From the NCBI GenBank assembly GCA_949987705.1, contig OX465281.1, positions 165,678,516 through 165,742,515 of the forward strand: 64,000 nucleotides of DNA, written 5' to 3'. The notes under the pieces were generated by a model. The model saw only the letters and a program-made list of their open reading frames with translations, ran no database searches and had not been told where the DNA came from. Every line of letters begins with the position of its first letter. The stretch's first letter is position 1. The position numbers were made by a program, and so were the translations under genes. This stretch comes from Thereva unica (taxonomy: Eukaryota; Arthropoda; Insecta; Diptera; Therevidae). Of this stretch, positions 23,099 through 34,230 are shown in pieces.

Positions 23099-25143
23099 GT
23101 TTGGGTAAACCCCATTCCATTTCCCCCCTTAGGGGAAGAATTTCGAAAAATCGCTTTAATAGTGGATTTGCACGTCATTAAAGGGATGCACTGTCAAAAT
23201 TTCAGCCCTATAGCTCCAGCGGTTTGGGTAAACCCCATTTCAGCCCCTTAGGGGACGAATTTCGAAAAATCGCTTTTTAGTGGATGTCCACATCAATATA
23301 GGGATGCACTGTCAAAATTTCAGCCCTATAGCTCCAGCTGTTTAGGTAAACCCCATTTCCCCACTTAAGGGATGAATTTCGAAAAATCGCTTTAATAGTG
23401 GATTTGCACGTCATTAAAGGGATGCACTGTCAAAATTTCAGCCCTATAGCTTTAGCGGTTGGGAAAAACCCCAATTCACCCCCTTAGGGGATGAATTACG
23501 AAAAATCATATTTTAGTGGATGACCACATCATTATAGGGATGCACTGTCAAAATTTCAGCCCTATAGCTCCAGCGGTTTGGGTAAACCCCATTTCCCCCC
23601 TTAGGGGAAGAATTTCGAAAAATCGCTTTAATAGTGGATTTGCACGTCATTAAAGGGATGCACTGTCAAAATTACAGCCCTATAGCTCCAGCGGTTTGGG
23701 TAAACCCCATTTCACCCCTTTAGGGGATGAATTTCGAAAAATCGCTTTTTAGTGGATGTCCACATCATTATAGGGATGCACTGTCAAAATTTCAGCCCTA
23801 TAGCTCCAGCGGTTTAGGTAAACCCCATTTCCCCCCCTTATGAGAAGAATTTCGAAAAATCGCTTTAATAGTGGATTTCCACGCAATTATAGGGATGCAC
23901 TGTCAAAATTTCAGCCCTATAGTTTTAGCGGTTTGGAAAAACCCCAATTCACCCCCTTAGGGGATGAATTTCGAAAAATCGTATTTTAGTGGATGTCCAC
24001 GTCATTAAAGGGATGCACTGTCAAAATTTTAGCCCTATAGCTCCAGCGGTTTGGGTAAACCCCAGTTCACCCCCTTAGGGGATGAATTTCGAAAAATCGC
24101 TTTTTAGTGGATGCCCACATCATTATAGGGATGCACTGTCAAAATTTCAGCCCTATAGCTCCAGCGGTTTAGGTAAACCCCATTTCCATCCCTTAGGGGA
24201 AGAATTTCGAAAAATCGCTTTAATAGTGGATTTCCACATCATTATAGGGATGCACTGTTAAAATTTCAGCCCTATAGCTCTAGCGGTTTGGGTAAACCCC
24301 ATTTCCCCCTTAGGGGAAGAATTTCGAAAAATCGCTTTAATAGTGGATTTGCACGTCATTAAAGGGATGAACTGTAAAAATTTCAGCCCTATAGCTCCTG
24401 CGGTTTGGGTAAACCCCATCTCCCCCTTAGGGGATGAATTTCGAAAAATCGATTTTTAGTGGATGTCCACATCAATATAGGGATTCACTGTCAAAATTTC
24501 AGCCCTATAGCTCTAGCGGTTTAGGTAAACCACATTTCCCCCCTTAGGGGATGAATTCCGAAATATCGCTTTAATAGTGGATTTCCACGTAAACCCCATT
24601 TCCCCCCCTTAGGGGAAGAATTTCGAAAAATCGCTTTAATAGTGGATTTGCACGTCATTAAAGGGATGCACTGTCAAAATTTCAGCCCTATAGCTCCAGC
24701 GGCTTGGGTAAACCCCATTTTACCTCCTTAGGGGATGAATTTCGAAAAATCGCTTTTTAGTGGATGTCCAAATCATTATAGGGATGCACTGTTAAAATTT
24801 CAGCCCTCTAGCTCCAGCGGTTTAGGTAAACCCCATTTCCATCCCTTAGGGGAAGAAGGGGGAGGCGAACTGCTAACAAAGACCTCGGAAAGTGGCGGCA
24901 CCCGATTTGTCACTTCTGTCAACACCCGAGAAAAGTCACTGCAGACGAACACCTAGCAGACCTGTTAGCAAGTCCTAATCCCACCTCCCCTCGGTGCCCC
25001 CTGGGGTACTTATTCGGAAGGAGCTGACGGGAGACGGGCGAATGGCGAGCTCTCTGCGCCCCAAAACAGAGTTTTAAGCCGGTTGGGCTGAGGGTTAGCA
25101 ACCCGCTCCCATAAAAAACACCATTGCTACGAATCGGCAAACA

Positions 25144-26331
25144 ATGTCTCGGAACCGGATGGACAACACGACGACGACCTTTGCTTTTCGAACAAGGACA
25201 CGAATCGGATCATGGAATGTGAGAACACTGCTTGCTGAGGGACGGCTGGATGAAGTCCTCAACGAGATGAATCGATATAAAATCAAGATAATGGGACTTA
25301 GCGAGACCAGATGGCCCGATGCGGGGGAACATATCTGCCCAAACGGTGAGTCCTTCTTATATTCTGGTAGAAACGAAACTGAAAACCGTAGGAGTGGCGT
25401 TGGCGTAATACTCACCAAAGAAGCCAGGTCCAGCCTCATTAGCTGGTCACCAGTTTCTGAGAGGATTATTACCGTGCGCCTGCGTACCAGACTAAGAAGT
25501 ACTACGGTAGTCCAATGCTATGCTCCAACTGAAGAAGCAGAAGATGACATCAAAGACGAGTTCTATATGCGACTGATTGAGGTTTTTCGCTCTATTCCAA
25601 GGGGAGACATCATTGTTTTAATGGGTGACTTAAACGCACAGACCGGCCTTGAACATACAATTGGAAACCAAGGCCTAAGCCAAGTTACCAATAACAATGG
25701 TGAGCTTTTCGTTGACTTTTGTAGTTCCCACCAACTCATGGTAGGTGGAACTTACTTTTGTCACAAGAAGATACACAAAGAGACCTGGGTATCGCCCGAT
25801 GGTAGAACGAGAAATCAGATAGATCACGTGGCCGTCAGCCGCAGATGGAGAACTATTCTTGAGGATGTCAGGAGTTTCAGGGGAGCGGATACTGGAAGCG
25901 ACCACCATTTGGTTGTAGCAACTATTCGCCTTAAAACCGCCGCAATCAAAAACGTGCAACAAACTGCTAGAACCCGTAGACGGTTTAACGTTGACCTCCT
26001 GCGGGAGAGCGTTAAAAAGCGGGAATTTGCTGGAAACCTACAAGACTTATTAAACCAGCAAATCGTTTCTGACGACACAAATATTGAAGAATTGTGGAGT
26101 ACGACGAAGGGCGCGATATTGACGGCTACGGAAATGAGCATCGGTTATGTCCAAAGAAACCAGCAACACTGGATCTCGGACACAACCTGGCAAAAAATAG
26201 AACGCAGAAGGGCCCTCAAAAATAACGTAAACTCTACAAAAGACCCGGAAATACGTCACCAATTAGAACGGGAATACTCCCAATTACATCGGGAGGTTAA
26301 GAGAAGTGTCCGGCGTGATAAAAGGCAGTAG
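25144..26331 (+). CDS. LINE endonuclease domain (EEP family), N-terminal part of RTE-like polyprotein
   Basis: 395 codons ending at an in-frame TAG (26329-26331). Residues about 20-260 form an endonuclease/exonuclease/phosphatase domain: IGSWNVRTL (metal-binding Asn), GLSETRW (Glu), QCYAPTE, MGDLNAQTG (Asp-Leu-Asn), RNQIDHVAV and GSDHHLV (catalytic Asp-His). It nicks target DNA during target-primed reverse transcription. Residues about 265-395 are the basic linker toward reverse transcriptase. The stop is a lesion: the same frame continues downstream into reverse transcriptase sequence. The set of motifs fits the RTE/BovB group, often annotated in arthropods as craniofacial development protein 2-like. 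Confidence 0.82.
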   Translation: MSRNRMDNTTTTFAFRTRTRIGSWNVRTLLAEGRLDEVLNEMNRYKIKIMGLSETRWPDAGEHICPNGESFLYSGRNETENRRSGVGVILTKEARSSLISWSPVSERIITVRLRTRLRSTTVVQCYAPTEEAEDDIKDEFYMRLIEVFRSIPRGDIIVLMGDLNAQTGLEHTIGNQGLSQVTNNNGELFVDFCSSHQLMVGGTYFCHKKIHKETWVSPDGRTRNQIDHVAVSRRWRTILEDVRSFRGADTGSDHHLVVATIRLKTAAIKNVQQTARTRRRFNVDLLRESVKKREFAGNLQDLLNQQIVSDDTNIEELWSTTKGAILTATEMSIGYVQRNQQHWISDTTWQKIERRRALKNNVNSTKDPEIRHQLEREYSQLHREVKRSVRRDKRQ

Positions 26332-27172
26332 ATAAATGAGCTCGCAGAGAAAGCGGAAAACGCGGCAAACACAGGCAACAGTAAGGTGCTGTACCAAATC
26401 ACTAAACAGCTCTCCGGAAAGCACTCTACTAAAAAGCATGTCGTTAAGAGAGCGGATGGAAGGCTGCTGTGCAGCGACGAGGAGCAACTCCAAAGATGGA
26501 GAGATTACTTCTTCGCCGCCCTGAATGGTACACTTACACAGGAACCTCAGGAAAACAACAACAATGCACAGCCAATAAGAATCGCCACTCGGGCCCCATC
26601 CAAGACGGAAATAGTAACCGCAATTCATGAAATGGCCAATGGTTAAGCAGCAGGAAAATATAACATCCCGCCAGAATTGTTGAAAGCCGACTCAAGCCTC
26701 ATAGCAGATGCGCTTTAGCCAATCCTAGAAATAGCATGGAACACCTGTACCTTTCCAGAGGATTGGACGGAGGTATCATAGTCAAAATACCAAAAAAGGG
26801 GGACCTAACAATATGCGACAACTGGAGAGGTATCTGTTTATTATCTACTGTGGGCAAAATTTTGTCCCATATATTACTATCTAGGATAAGTGTGGCAGTT
26901 GATCGAACGCTTAGGAGGTAGCAGGCCGGATTCAGGAAGGGCCGCTCCTGTATTGATCATATTAACACCTTGAGAATAATAGTGGAGCAGTCTACTGAAT
27001 TCCGATCCCCCCTTTACCTTGCTTTCGTAGACTATGAGAAAGCGTTCGACTCGGTTTGACTACTAGAAGAAGCCGCAACAACCGGGAGATCCTGGTCGGA
27101 GCTAATAGCTGTCGCGCAAAACAGAGTCCGCTGGAGGGCAACTGTTTCCGCCCTATGTCCCATGAGGGATTA
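26332..27172 (+). pseudogene. RTE-like reverse transcriptase, decayed and internally deleted
   Basis: Continues the endonuclease frame past the TAG. It has further in-frame stops after HEMANG (26644) and ADAL (about 26717), a frameshift near 26760, then IPKKGDLTICDNWRGI, SVGK-like and QAGFRKGRSCIDHI blocks, a stop at about 26919, and AFVDYEKAFDSV (palm motif A). Directly after motif A the frame joins the family's C-terminus, AQNRVRWRATVSALCPMRD and a TAA. The YADD motif, thumb and most of the C-terminal domain are therefore missing. It cannot encode an active enzyme. Confidence 0.8.
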
Positions 27173-27197
27173 AAGGAGCTTAAAGAAGAAAGAAGAA

Positions 27198-27487
27198 GGG
27201 GAAGAATTTCGAAAAATCGCTTTAATGGTGGATTTCCACGCCATTATAGGGATGCACTGTCAAAATTTCAGCCCTATAGCTTTAGCGGTTTGGAAAAACC
27301 CCAATTCACCCCCTTAGGGGATGAATTTCGAAAAATCTTTCAAAATTTCAGCCCTTTAGCTCTAGCGGTTTAGGTTGTGCGTTGTCTGTCAATCAGTTAC
27401 TTTTTATACAATAGAAAAAAACGAAAGAAAAAAAACCCCTTACAACTTATTGAACCCCATTTCACCCCCTTCAACCATTTTTTCTCC
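27198..27487. repeat. Satellite 1 remnant and partial seventh spacer
   Basis: Satellite monomers continue after the LINE target duplication. The seventh spacer copy starts at 27375 and stops at TTTTTTCTCCAA (27488), without the Helitron-like terminus. Confidence 0.8.
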
Positions 27488-27735
27488 AAGTTGGCAAACT
27501 GATTTGACAGTTGGGAATTCAGATGGGATAAATCAAAATCTTTTAATTTTATGAGGCGGGGCCCAGAGTTTGGGAAACTAGTCGCACTGTGTGTATTGCA
27601 GTTTGGCAAACTACTTCATTGAATTAAGCGTGAATTCGAGGAATATTTTTTTTTACAAGTTTATATTTTCATTGTTTTGCATTATTTTTATTTTAAATTA
27701 AAAAATAAAAATAATAAATTTTTCAATATTTTGTA
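27488..27735. other. Unassigned AT-rich sequence
   Basis: Non-repetitive within the window, with an A/T-rich block at 27640-27735. No gene or known element recognised. Confidence 0.4.
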
Positions 27736-28200
27736 TCACTGGGGGTGGAGGGGTTTTAAGGGGTTGAAACCACCCCTACATGTATGAACCTCGGATTCGT
27801 GATCAACGACCCTTAAACCCCCGGGAATACGATTTCCGTGGCAAAATAATAATTTTTTCTGTTTTTTTGGGGGGGAGGGGTGGTGGGGGATTTTTAGGGG
27901 TTGAAATCACCCTTACGTGTATATGAACCTCGGATTCGTAATCAGCGACCCCGAAAATCCCCGAGAAACGATTTCCGAGGCAAAATAATGCATTTTTAAT
28001 ATTCCCTCAAACCAAGGGTACTTTTAGGGGTTGAAACCACCCCTGCATACAAATGGACCTCGGATTCGTGATCAGCGACCCCCAAACCCCCCCCCAGGAG
28101 ACGATTTTCGAGGCCAAATATGTATAAAAATTTTACAAAGATTTTCCGTAATGCAATCCATGGGGGTGCTTTGGAGGGCTAAAACCACCCTAATTTATTC
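27736..28200. repeat. Three-copy tandem repeat with GATTCGTGATCAGCGACC core
   Basis: The core TCGGATTCGT starts at 27791, 27930 and 28060 (139 and 130 bp apart). Each copy has AGGGGTTGAAACCACCC, ATGAACCTCGGATTCGTGAT, a C-rich stretch, then CGATTTCCGNGGC. A fourth partial copy (GGGCTAAAACCACCCTAA) ends near 28195. A related core occurs at 56148 and 56259. Confidence 0.75.
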
Positions 28201-28857
28201 ATTTTTCGATGTAATGTAAGGGATAGTGGTGATGAATGTTCCTGAACGTCTACAGAATACGGGAAAAAAAGAATTTTTGAAATCGGTGCTGTTCCACAAC
28301 TTTTCCACATTTTACAGTTTTTTCCGGCTTATTCACTGGGCTATAAGCAATATAAGTAATTTTTCATTTGTAACCGATACCCAAAATATAAATAATTTAT
28401 TATTCCATGAGCTTTTTTCCTATCATTCTTCGTTTTCTTTATTTTTACATTTTTTACATTTCGAATCGAACTTTTTTCTTCTCCTTCAGTCTAAAAAAGT
28501 GGGTACTCAAAATTATTCTGTCAGATGGCGCTCTAAGTTATTTCAATTGCTCAATAAATGAGATGGTGCTACTAGTTAGTCGAAAAGTGTTTACTCGAAC
28601 TGTTGATGCTAGATGGCCTTAGATGATTAACAAAATGTATTCATTTAAAGTAGTTAGTCGCAACTATGGTATCAGATTGCGTTAGGTACTATAAAAAACA
28701 TGTAGTTCACAGTACAAATGTACAGTAAAATTTTGAAATACTGAATGCCGAGATCGTAATCGTAATTTATTTCTAAAAAGATGACATATTCGTTACAAGT
28801 TAGTCAAATCCAGCACTGCTGATGTCAAATGTTGGGTAATTAACAAAAAGTGTACGC
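28201..28857. other. Unassigned sequence before satellite 2
   Basis: Open frames of 111 and 71 codons here overlap, are Phe/Ser/Leu-rich from AT-rich DNA, and match nothing recognised. No repeat structure was seen apart from short AT-rich runs. Confidence 0.35.
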
Positions 28858-31800
28858 ATGGTACGCGTCTCAAGAGGGCGGATTACCATTTTCTTCACAA
28901 CCCCCTCGACATGGGTATCAAATGAAACGGTATGATAAGTAGAATACAATAAGCAATATAGTATACTCAATAAAAAGTTAGATCCACCGAGGCCACCTCA
29001 AGAGGACGCATTACCATTTTCTTCACAACCCCCTCGACATGGGTATCAAACGAAAGGGTATGACAAGTAGTATACAATAAGCTATGTCTTTATATCCATG
29101 GCGGCTGTCTCAAGAGGGCGGACTACCATTTCTTCACCACCACCTCGACATAGGTATCAATTGAAAGGGTATCATAAGTAGAATTCCATAAGCGATATAA
29201 TTTACTCAATATATGGTTAGATCCATGGCTGTCATCTCAAGAGGGCGGATTACCATTTTCTTCTCAACCCCCTCGACATGGGTATCAAATGAAAGGGTAT
29301 GATAAGTAGAATACAATAAGCAATATAGTATACTTAATAAATAGTTAGATCCACCGAGGCCACCTGAAGAGGACGCATTACCATTTTCTTCACAACCCCC
29401 ACGACATGGGTATCAAACGAAAGGGTATGATAAGTAGAATACAGTAAGCTATGTCTTTATATCCATGGCGGCCGTCTCAAGAGGGCGGACTACCATTTCT
29501 TCACCACCACCTCGACATAGGTATCAATTGAAAGGGTATCATAAATAGAATACCATAAGCGATATAATATACTCAATATCTGGTTAGATCCATGGCTGTC
29601 ATCTCAAGAGGGCGGATTACCATTTTCTTCACAACCCCCTCGACATTGGTATCAAATGAAAGGGTATGATAAGTAGAATACAATAAGCTATGTCTTTATA
29701 TCCATGGCGGCCGTCTCAATAGGGCGGACTACCATTTCTTCACCACCACCTCGACATGGGTATAAATTGAAAGGGTATCATAAGTACAATACCATAAGCG
29801 ATATAATATACTCAATATCTGGTTAGATCCATGGCTGTCATCTCAAGAGGGCGGATTATCATTTTCTTCACAACCCCCTCGACATGGTTATCAAATTAAA
29901 GGGTATGATAAGAAAAATACAATAAGCAATATAGTATACTCAATAAATAGTTAGATCCACCGAGGCCACCTCAAGAGGACGTATTACCATTTTCTTCGCA
30001 ACCCCCACGACATGGGTATCAAATGAAAGGGTATGATAAGTGGAATACAATAAGCTATGTCTTTATATCCATGGCGGCCGTCTCAAGAGGGCGGACTATC
30101 ATTTCTTTACCACCACCTCGACATAGGTATCAATTGAAAGGGTATCATAAGTAGAATACTATAAGCGATACAATATACTCAATATCTGGTTAGATTCATG
30201 GATGTTATCTCAAGAGGGCGTATTACCATTTTCTTCACAATCCCCTCGACATGGGTATCAAATAAAAGGGTATGATAAGTAGAATACAATAAGAAATATA
30301 GTATACTCAATAAATAGTTAGATCCACCGAGGCCACCTCAAGAGGACGTATTGCCATTTTCTTCTCAACCCCCACGACATGGGTATCAAATGAATGGGAA
30401 TGATAAGTAGAACACAATAAGCGATTTAGTATACTTAAAATATATTTAGATCCACGGCGGTTATCTCAAGAGGGCGGATTACCATTTTCTTCACAACCCA
30501 ATCGACATGGGTATCAAATGAAAGGGCATGATAAGTTGAACACAATAAGCTATGTCTTTATATCCATGGCGGCCATCTCAAGAGGGCGGACTACCATTTC
30601 TTCACCACCACCTCGACATAGGTATCAATTGAAAGGGTATCATAAGTAGAATACCATAAGCGATATAATATACTCAATATCTGGTTAGATCCATGGCCGT
30701 CATCTCAAGAGGGCGTATTACCATTTTCTTCACAATCCCCTCCACATGGGTATCAAATGAAAGGGTATGATAAGTAGAATACAATAAGCAATATAGTATA
30801 CTCAATAAATAGTTAGATCCACCGAGGCCACCTCAAGAGGACGTATTGCCATTTTCTTCTCAACCCCCACGACATGGGTATCAAATGAACGGGAATGATA
30901 AGTAGAACACAATAAGCGATTTAGTATACTTAAAATATATTTAGATCCACGGCGGTTATCTCAAGAGGGCGGATTACCATTTTCTTCACAACCCCCTCGA
31001 CATTGGTATCAAATGAAAGGGTATGATAAGTAGAATACAATAAGCTATGTCTTTATATCCATGACGTCTCAAGAGAGGGCGGACTACCATTTCTTCACCA
31101 CCACCACGACATAGGTATCAATTGAAAGGGTATCATAAGTAGAATACCATAAGCGATATAATATACTCAATATCTGGTTAGATCCATGGCTGTCATCTCA
31201 AGAGGGCGGATTATCATTTTCTTCACAACCCCCTCGACATGGTTATCAAATTAAAGGGTATGATAAGTAGAATACAATAAGCAATATAGTATACTCAATA
31301 AATAGTTAGATCCACCGAGGCCACCTCAAGAGGACGTATTACCATTTTCTTCGCAACCCCCACAACATGGGTATCAAATGAAAGTGTATGATAAGTAGAA
31401 TACAATAAGCTATATCTTTATATCCATGGCGGCCGTCTCAAGAGGGCGGACTACCATTTCTTTACCACCACCTCGACATAGGAAAGGGTATCATAAGTAG
31501 AATACCATAAGCGGTATAATATACTCAATATCTGGTTAGATCCATGGCTGTCTTCTCAAGAGGGCGTATTACCATTTTCTTCACAATCCCCTCGACATGG
31601 GTATCAAATGAAAGGGTATGATAAGTAGAATACAATAAGCAATATAGTATACTCAATAAATAGTTAGATCCACCGAGGCCACCTCAAGAGGACGTATTGC
31701 CATTTTCTTCTCAACCCCCACGACATGGGTATCAAATGAACGGGAATGATAAGTAGAACACAATAAGCGCTTTAGTATACTTAAAATATATTTAGATCCA

Positions 31801-34230
31801 CGGCGGTTATCTCAAGAGGGCGGATTACCATTTTCTTCACAACCCCCTCGACATGGGTATCAAATGAAAGGGCATGATAAGTAGAACACAATAAGCTATG
31901 TCTTTATATCCATGGCGGCCGTCTCAAGAGGGCGGACTACCATTTCTTCACCACCACCTCGACATAGGTATCAATTGAAAGAGTATCATAAGTAGAATAC
32001 CATAAGCGATATAATATACTCAATATCTGGTTAGATCCATGGCTGCCATCTCAAGAGGGCGTATTACCATTTTCTTCACCATCCCCTCGACATGGGTATC
32101 AAATGAAAGGGTATGATAAGTAGAATACAATAAGCAATATAGTATACTCATTAAATAGTTAGATCCACCGAGGCCACCTCAAGAGGACGTATTGCCATTT
32201 TCTTCTCAACCCCCACGACATGGGTATCAAATGAAAGGGAATGATAAGTAGAACACAATAAGCGATTTAGTATACTTAAAATATATTTAGATCCACGGCG
32301 GTTATCTCAAGAGGGCGGATTACCATTTTCTTCACAACCCCCTCGACATTGGTATCAAATGAAAGGGAATGATAAGTAGAATACAATAAGCTATGTCTTT
32401 ATATCAATGGCGGCCGTCTCAAGAGGGCGGACTACCATTTCTTCACCACCACCTCGACATAGGTATAAATTGAAAGGGTATCATAAGTAGAATACCATAA
32501 GCGATATAATATACTCAATATCTGGTTAGATCCATGGCTGTCATCTCAAGAGGGCGGATTATCATTTTCTTCACAACCCCCTCGACATGGTTATCAAATT
32601 AAAGGGTATGATAAGAAAAATACAATAAGCAATATAGTATACTCAATAAATAGTTAGACCCACCGAGGCCACCTTAAGAGGACGTATTACCATTTTCTTC
32701 GCAACCCCCACGACATCACGGGTATCAAATGAAAGGGTATGATAAGTGGAATACAACAAGCTATGTCTTTATATCCATGGCGGCCGTCTCAAGAGGGCGG
32801 ACTATCATTTCTTTACCACCACCTCGACATAGGTATCAATTGAAAGGGTATCATAAGTAGAATACCATAAGCGATATAATATACTCAATATCTGGTTAGA
32901 TCCATGGCCGTCATCTCAAGAGGGCGTATTACCATTTTCTTCACAATCCCCTCCACATGGGTATCAAATGAAAGGGTATGATAAGTAGAATACAATAAGC
33001 AATATAGTATACTCATTAAATAGTTAGATCCACCGAGGCCACCTCAAGAGGACGTATTGCCATTTTCTTCTCAACCCCCACGACATGGGTATCAAATGAA
33101 AGGGAATGATAAGTAGAACACAATAAGCGATTTAGTATACTTAAAATATATTTAGATCCACGGCGGTTATCTCAAGAGGGCGGATTACCATTTTCTTCAC
33201 AACCCTCTAGACATTGGTATCAAATGAAAGGGTATGATAAGTAGAATACAATAAGCTATGTCTTTATATCCATGACGTCTCAAGAGAGGGCGGACTAAAA
33301 TTTCTTCACCACCACCACGACATAGGTATCAATTGAAAGGGTATCATAAGTAGAATACCATAAGCGATATAATATACTCAATATCTGGTTAGATCCATGG
33401 CTGTCATCTCAAGAAGGCGGATTATCATTTTCTTCACAACCCCCTCGACATGGTTATCAAATTAAAGGGTATGATAAGTAGAATACAATAAGCAATATAA
33501 TATACTCAATAAATAGTTAGATCCACCGAGGCCACCTCAAGAGGACGTATTACCATTTTCTTCGCAACCCCCACGACATGGGTATCAAATGAAAGTGTAT
33601 GATAAGTATAATACAATAAGCTATGTCTTTATATCCATGGCGGCCGTCTCAAGAGGGCGGACTACCATTTCTTTACCACCACCTCGACATAGGAAAGGGT
33701 ATCATAAGTAGAATACCATAAGCGGTATAATATACTCAATATCTGGTTAGATCCATGGCTGTCTTCTCAAGAGGGCGTATTAAAATTTTCTTCACAATCC
33801 CCTCGACATGGGTATCAAATGAAAGGGTATGATAAGTAGAATACAATAAGCAATACAGTATACTCAATAAATAGTTAGATCCACCGAGGTTACCTCAAGA
33901 GAACGTATTGCCATTTTCTTCTCAACCCCCACGACATGGTTATCAAATGAACGGGAATGATAAGTAGAACACAATAAGCGATTTAGTATACTTAAAATAT
34001 ATTTAGATCCACGGCGGTTATCTCAAGAGGGCGGATTACCATTTTCTTCACAACCCCCTCGACATGGGTATCAAATGAAAGGGCATGATAAGTAGAACAC
34101 AATAAGCTATGTCTTTATATCCATGGCGGCCGTCTCAAGAGGGCGGACTACCATTTCTTCACCACCACCTCGACATAGGTATCAATTGAAAGAGTATCAT
34201 AAGTAGAATACCATAAGCGATATAATATAC
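28858..34230 (+). repeat. Satellite 2 array, first block
   Basis: About 44 monomers of 112-129 bp sharing TACCATTTTCTTCAC, ACATGGGTATCAAATGAAAG, ATGATAAGTAGAATAC and CTCAAGAGG. Four monomer types recur in order, distinguished by their ends: TATGTCTTTATATCCATGGC; TCAATATCTGGTTAGATCC; CAATAAATAGTTAGATCCACC; and ACTTAAAATATATTTAGATC. A larger duplication of about 2,211 bp is visible from shared rare variants. No coding capacity is supported. Confidence 0.93.

Larger units (their letters stand above)
6170..24857 (+). repeat. Satellite 1 array (118-bp monomer)
   Basis: Head-to-tail monomers of typically 118 bp (for example ACTGTC at 6409, 6527 and 6645), about 140 copies by estimate. Each has an AAATTTCAGCCCTATAGCT block, a CGGTTTGGGTAAACCCCATT block, a GAATTTCGAAAAATCGC block and GGATGTCCAC. 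Variants alternate (GGATTTGCAC, GGATTTCCAC, GGATGTCCAC) and some units are shorter. Six Helitron-end-like spacers and one unrelated insertion interrupt it. Long open frames across the array (up to 197 aa) arise only because the unit lacks stops in one frame; they are not genes. Confidence 0.95.
24858..27197 (+). mobile_element. RTE-type LINE, internally deleted, inserted in satellite 1
   Basis: Flanked by direct repeats GGGGAAGAA (24849-24857 and 27198-27206), both in the satellite's GGGGAAGAATTTCG context. It contains a 5' leader (24858-25143), an apurinic-like endonuclease ORF, a broken reverse transcriptase and the conserved extreme C-terminus, then a purine-rich tail (AAAGAAGAAAGAAGA). 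The middle and C-terminal part of the reverse transcriptase is deleted. Confidence 0.82.

Noticed and set aside
25675..26628. Minus-strand ORFs over the RTE endonuclease
   Set aside because: Shadows of the plus-strand EEP domain; no recognisable motifs.
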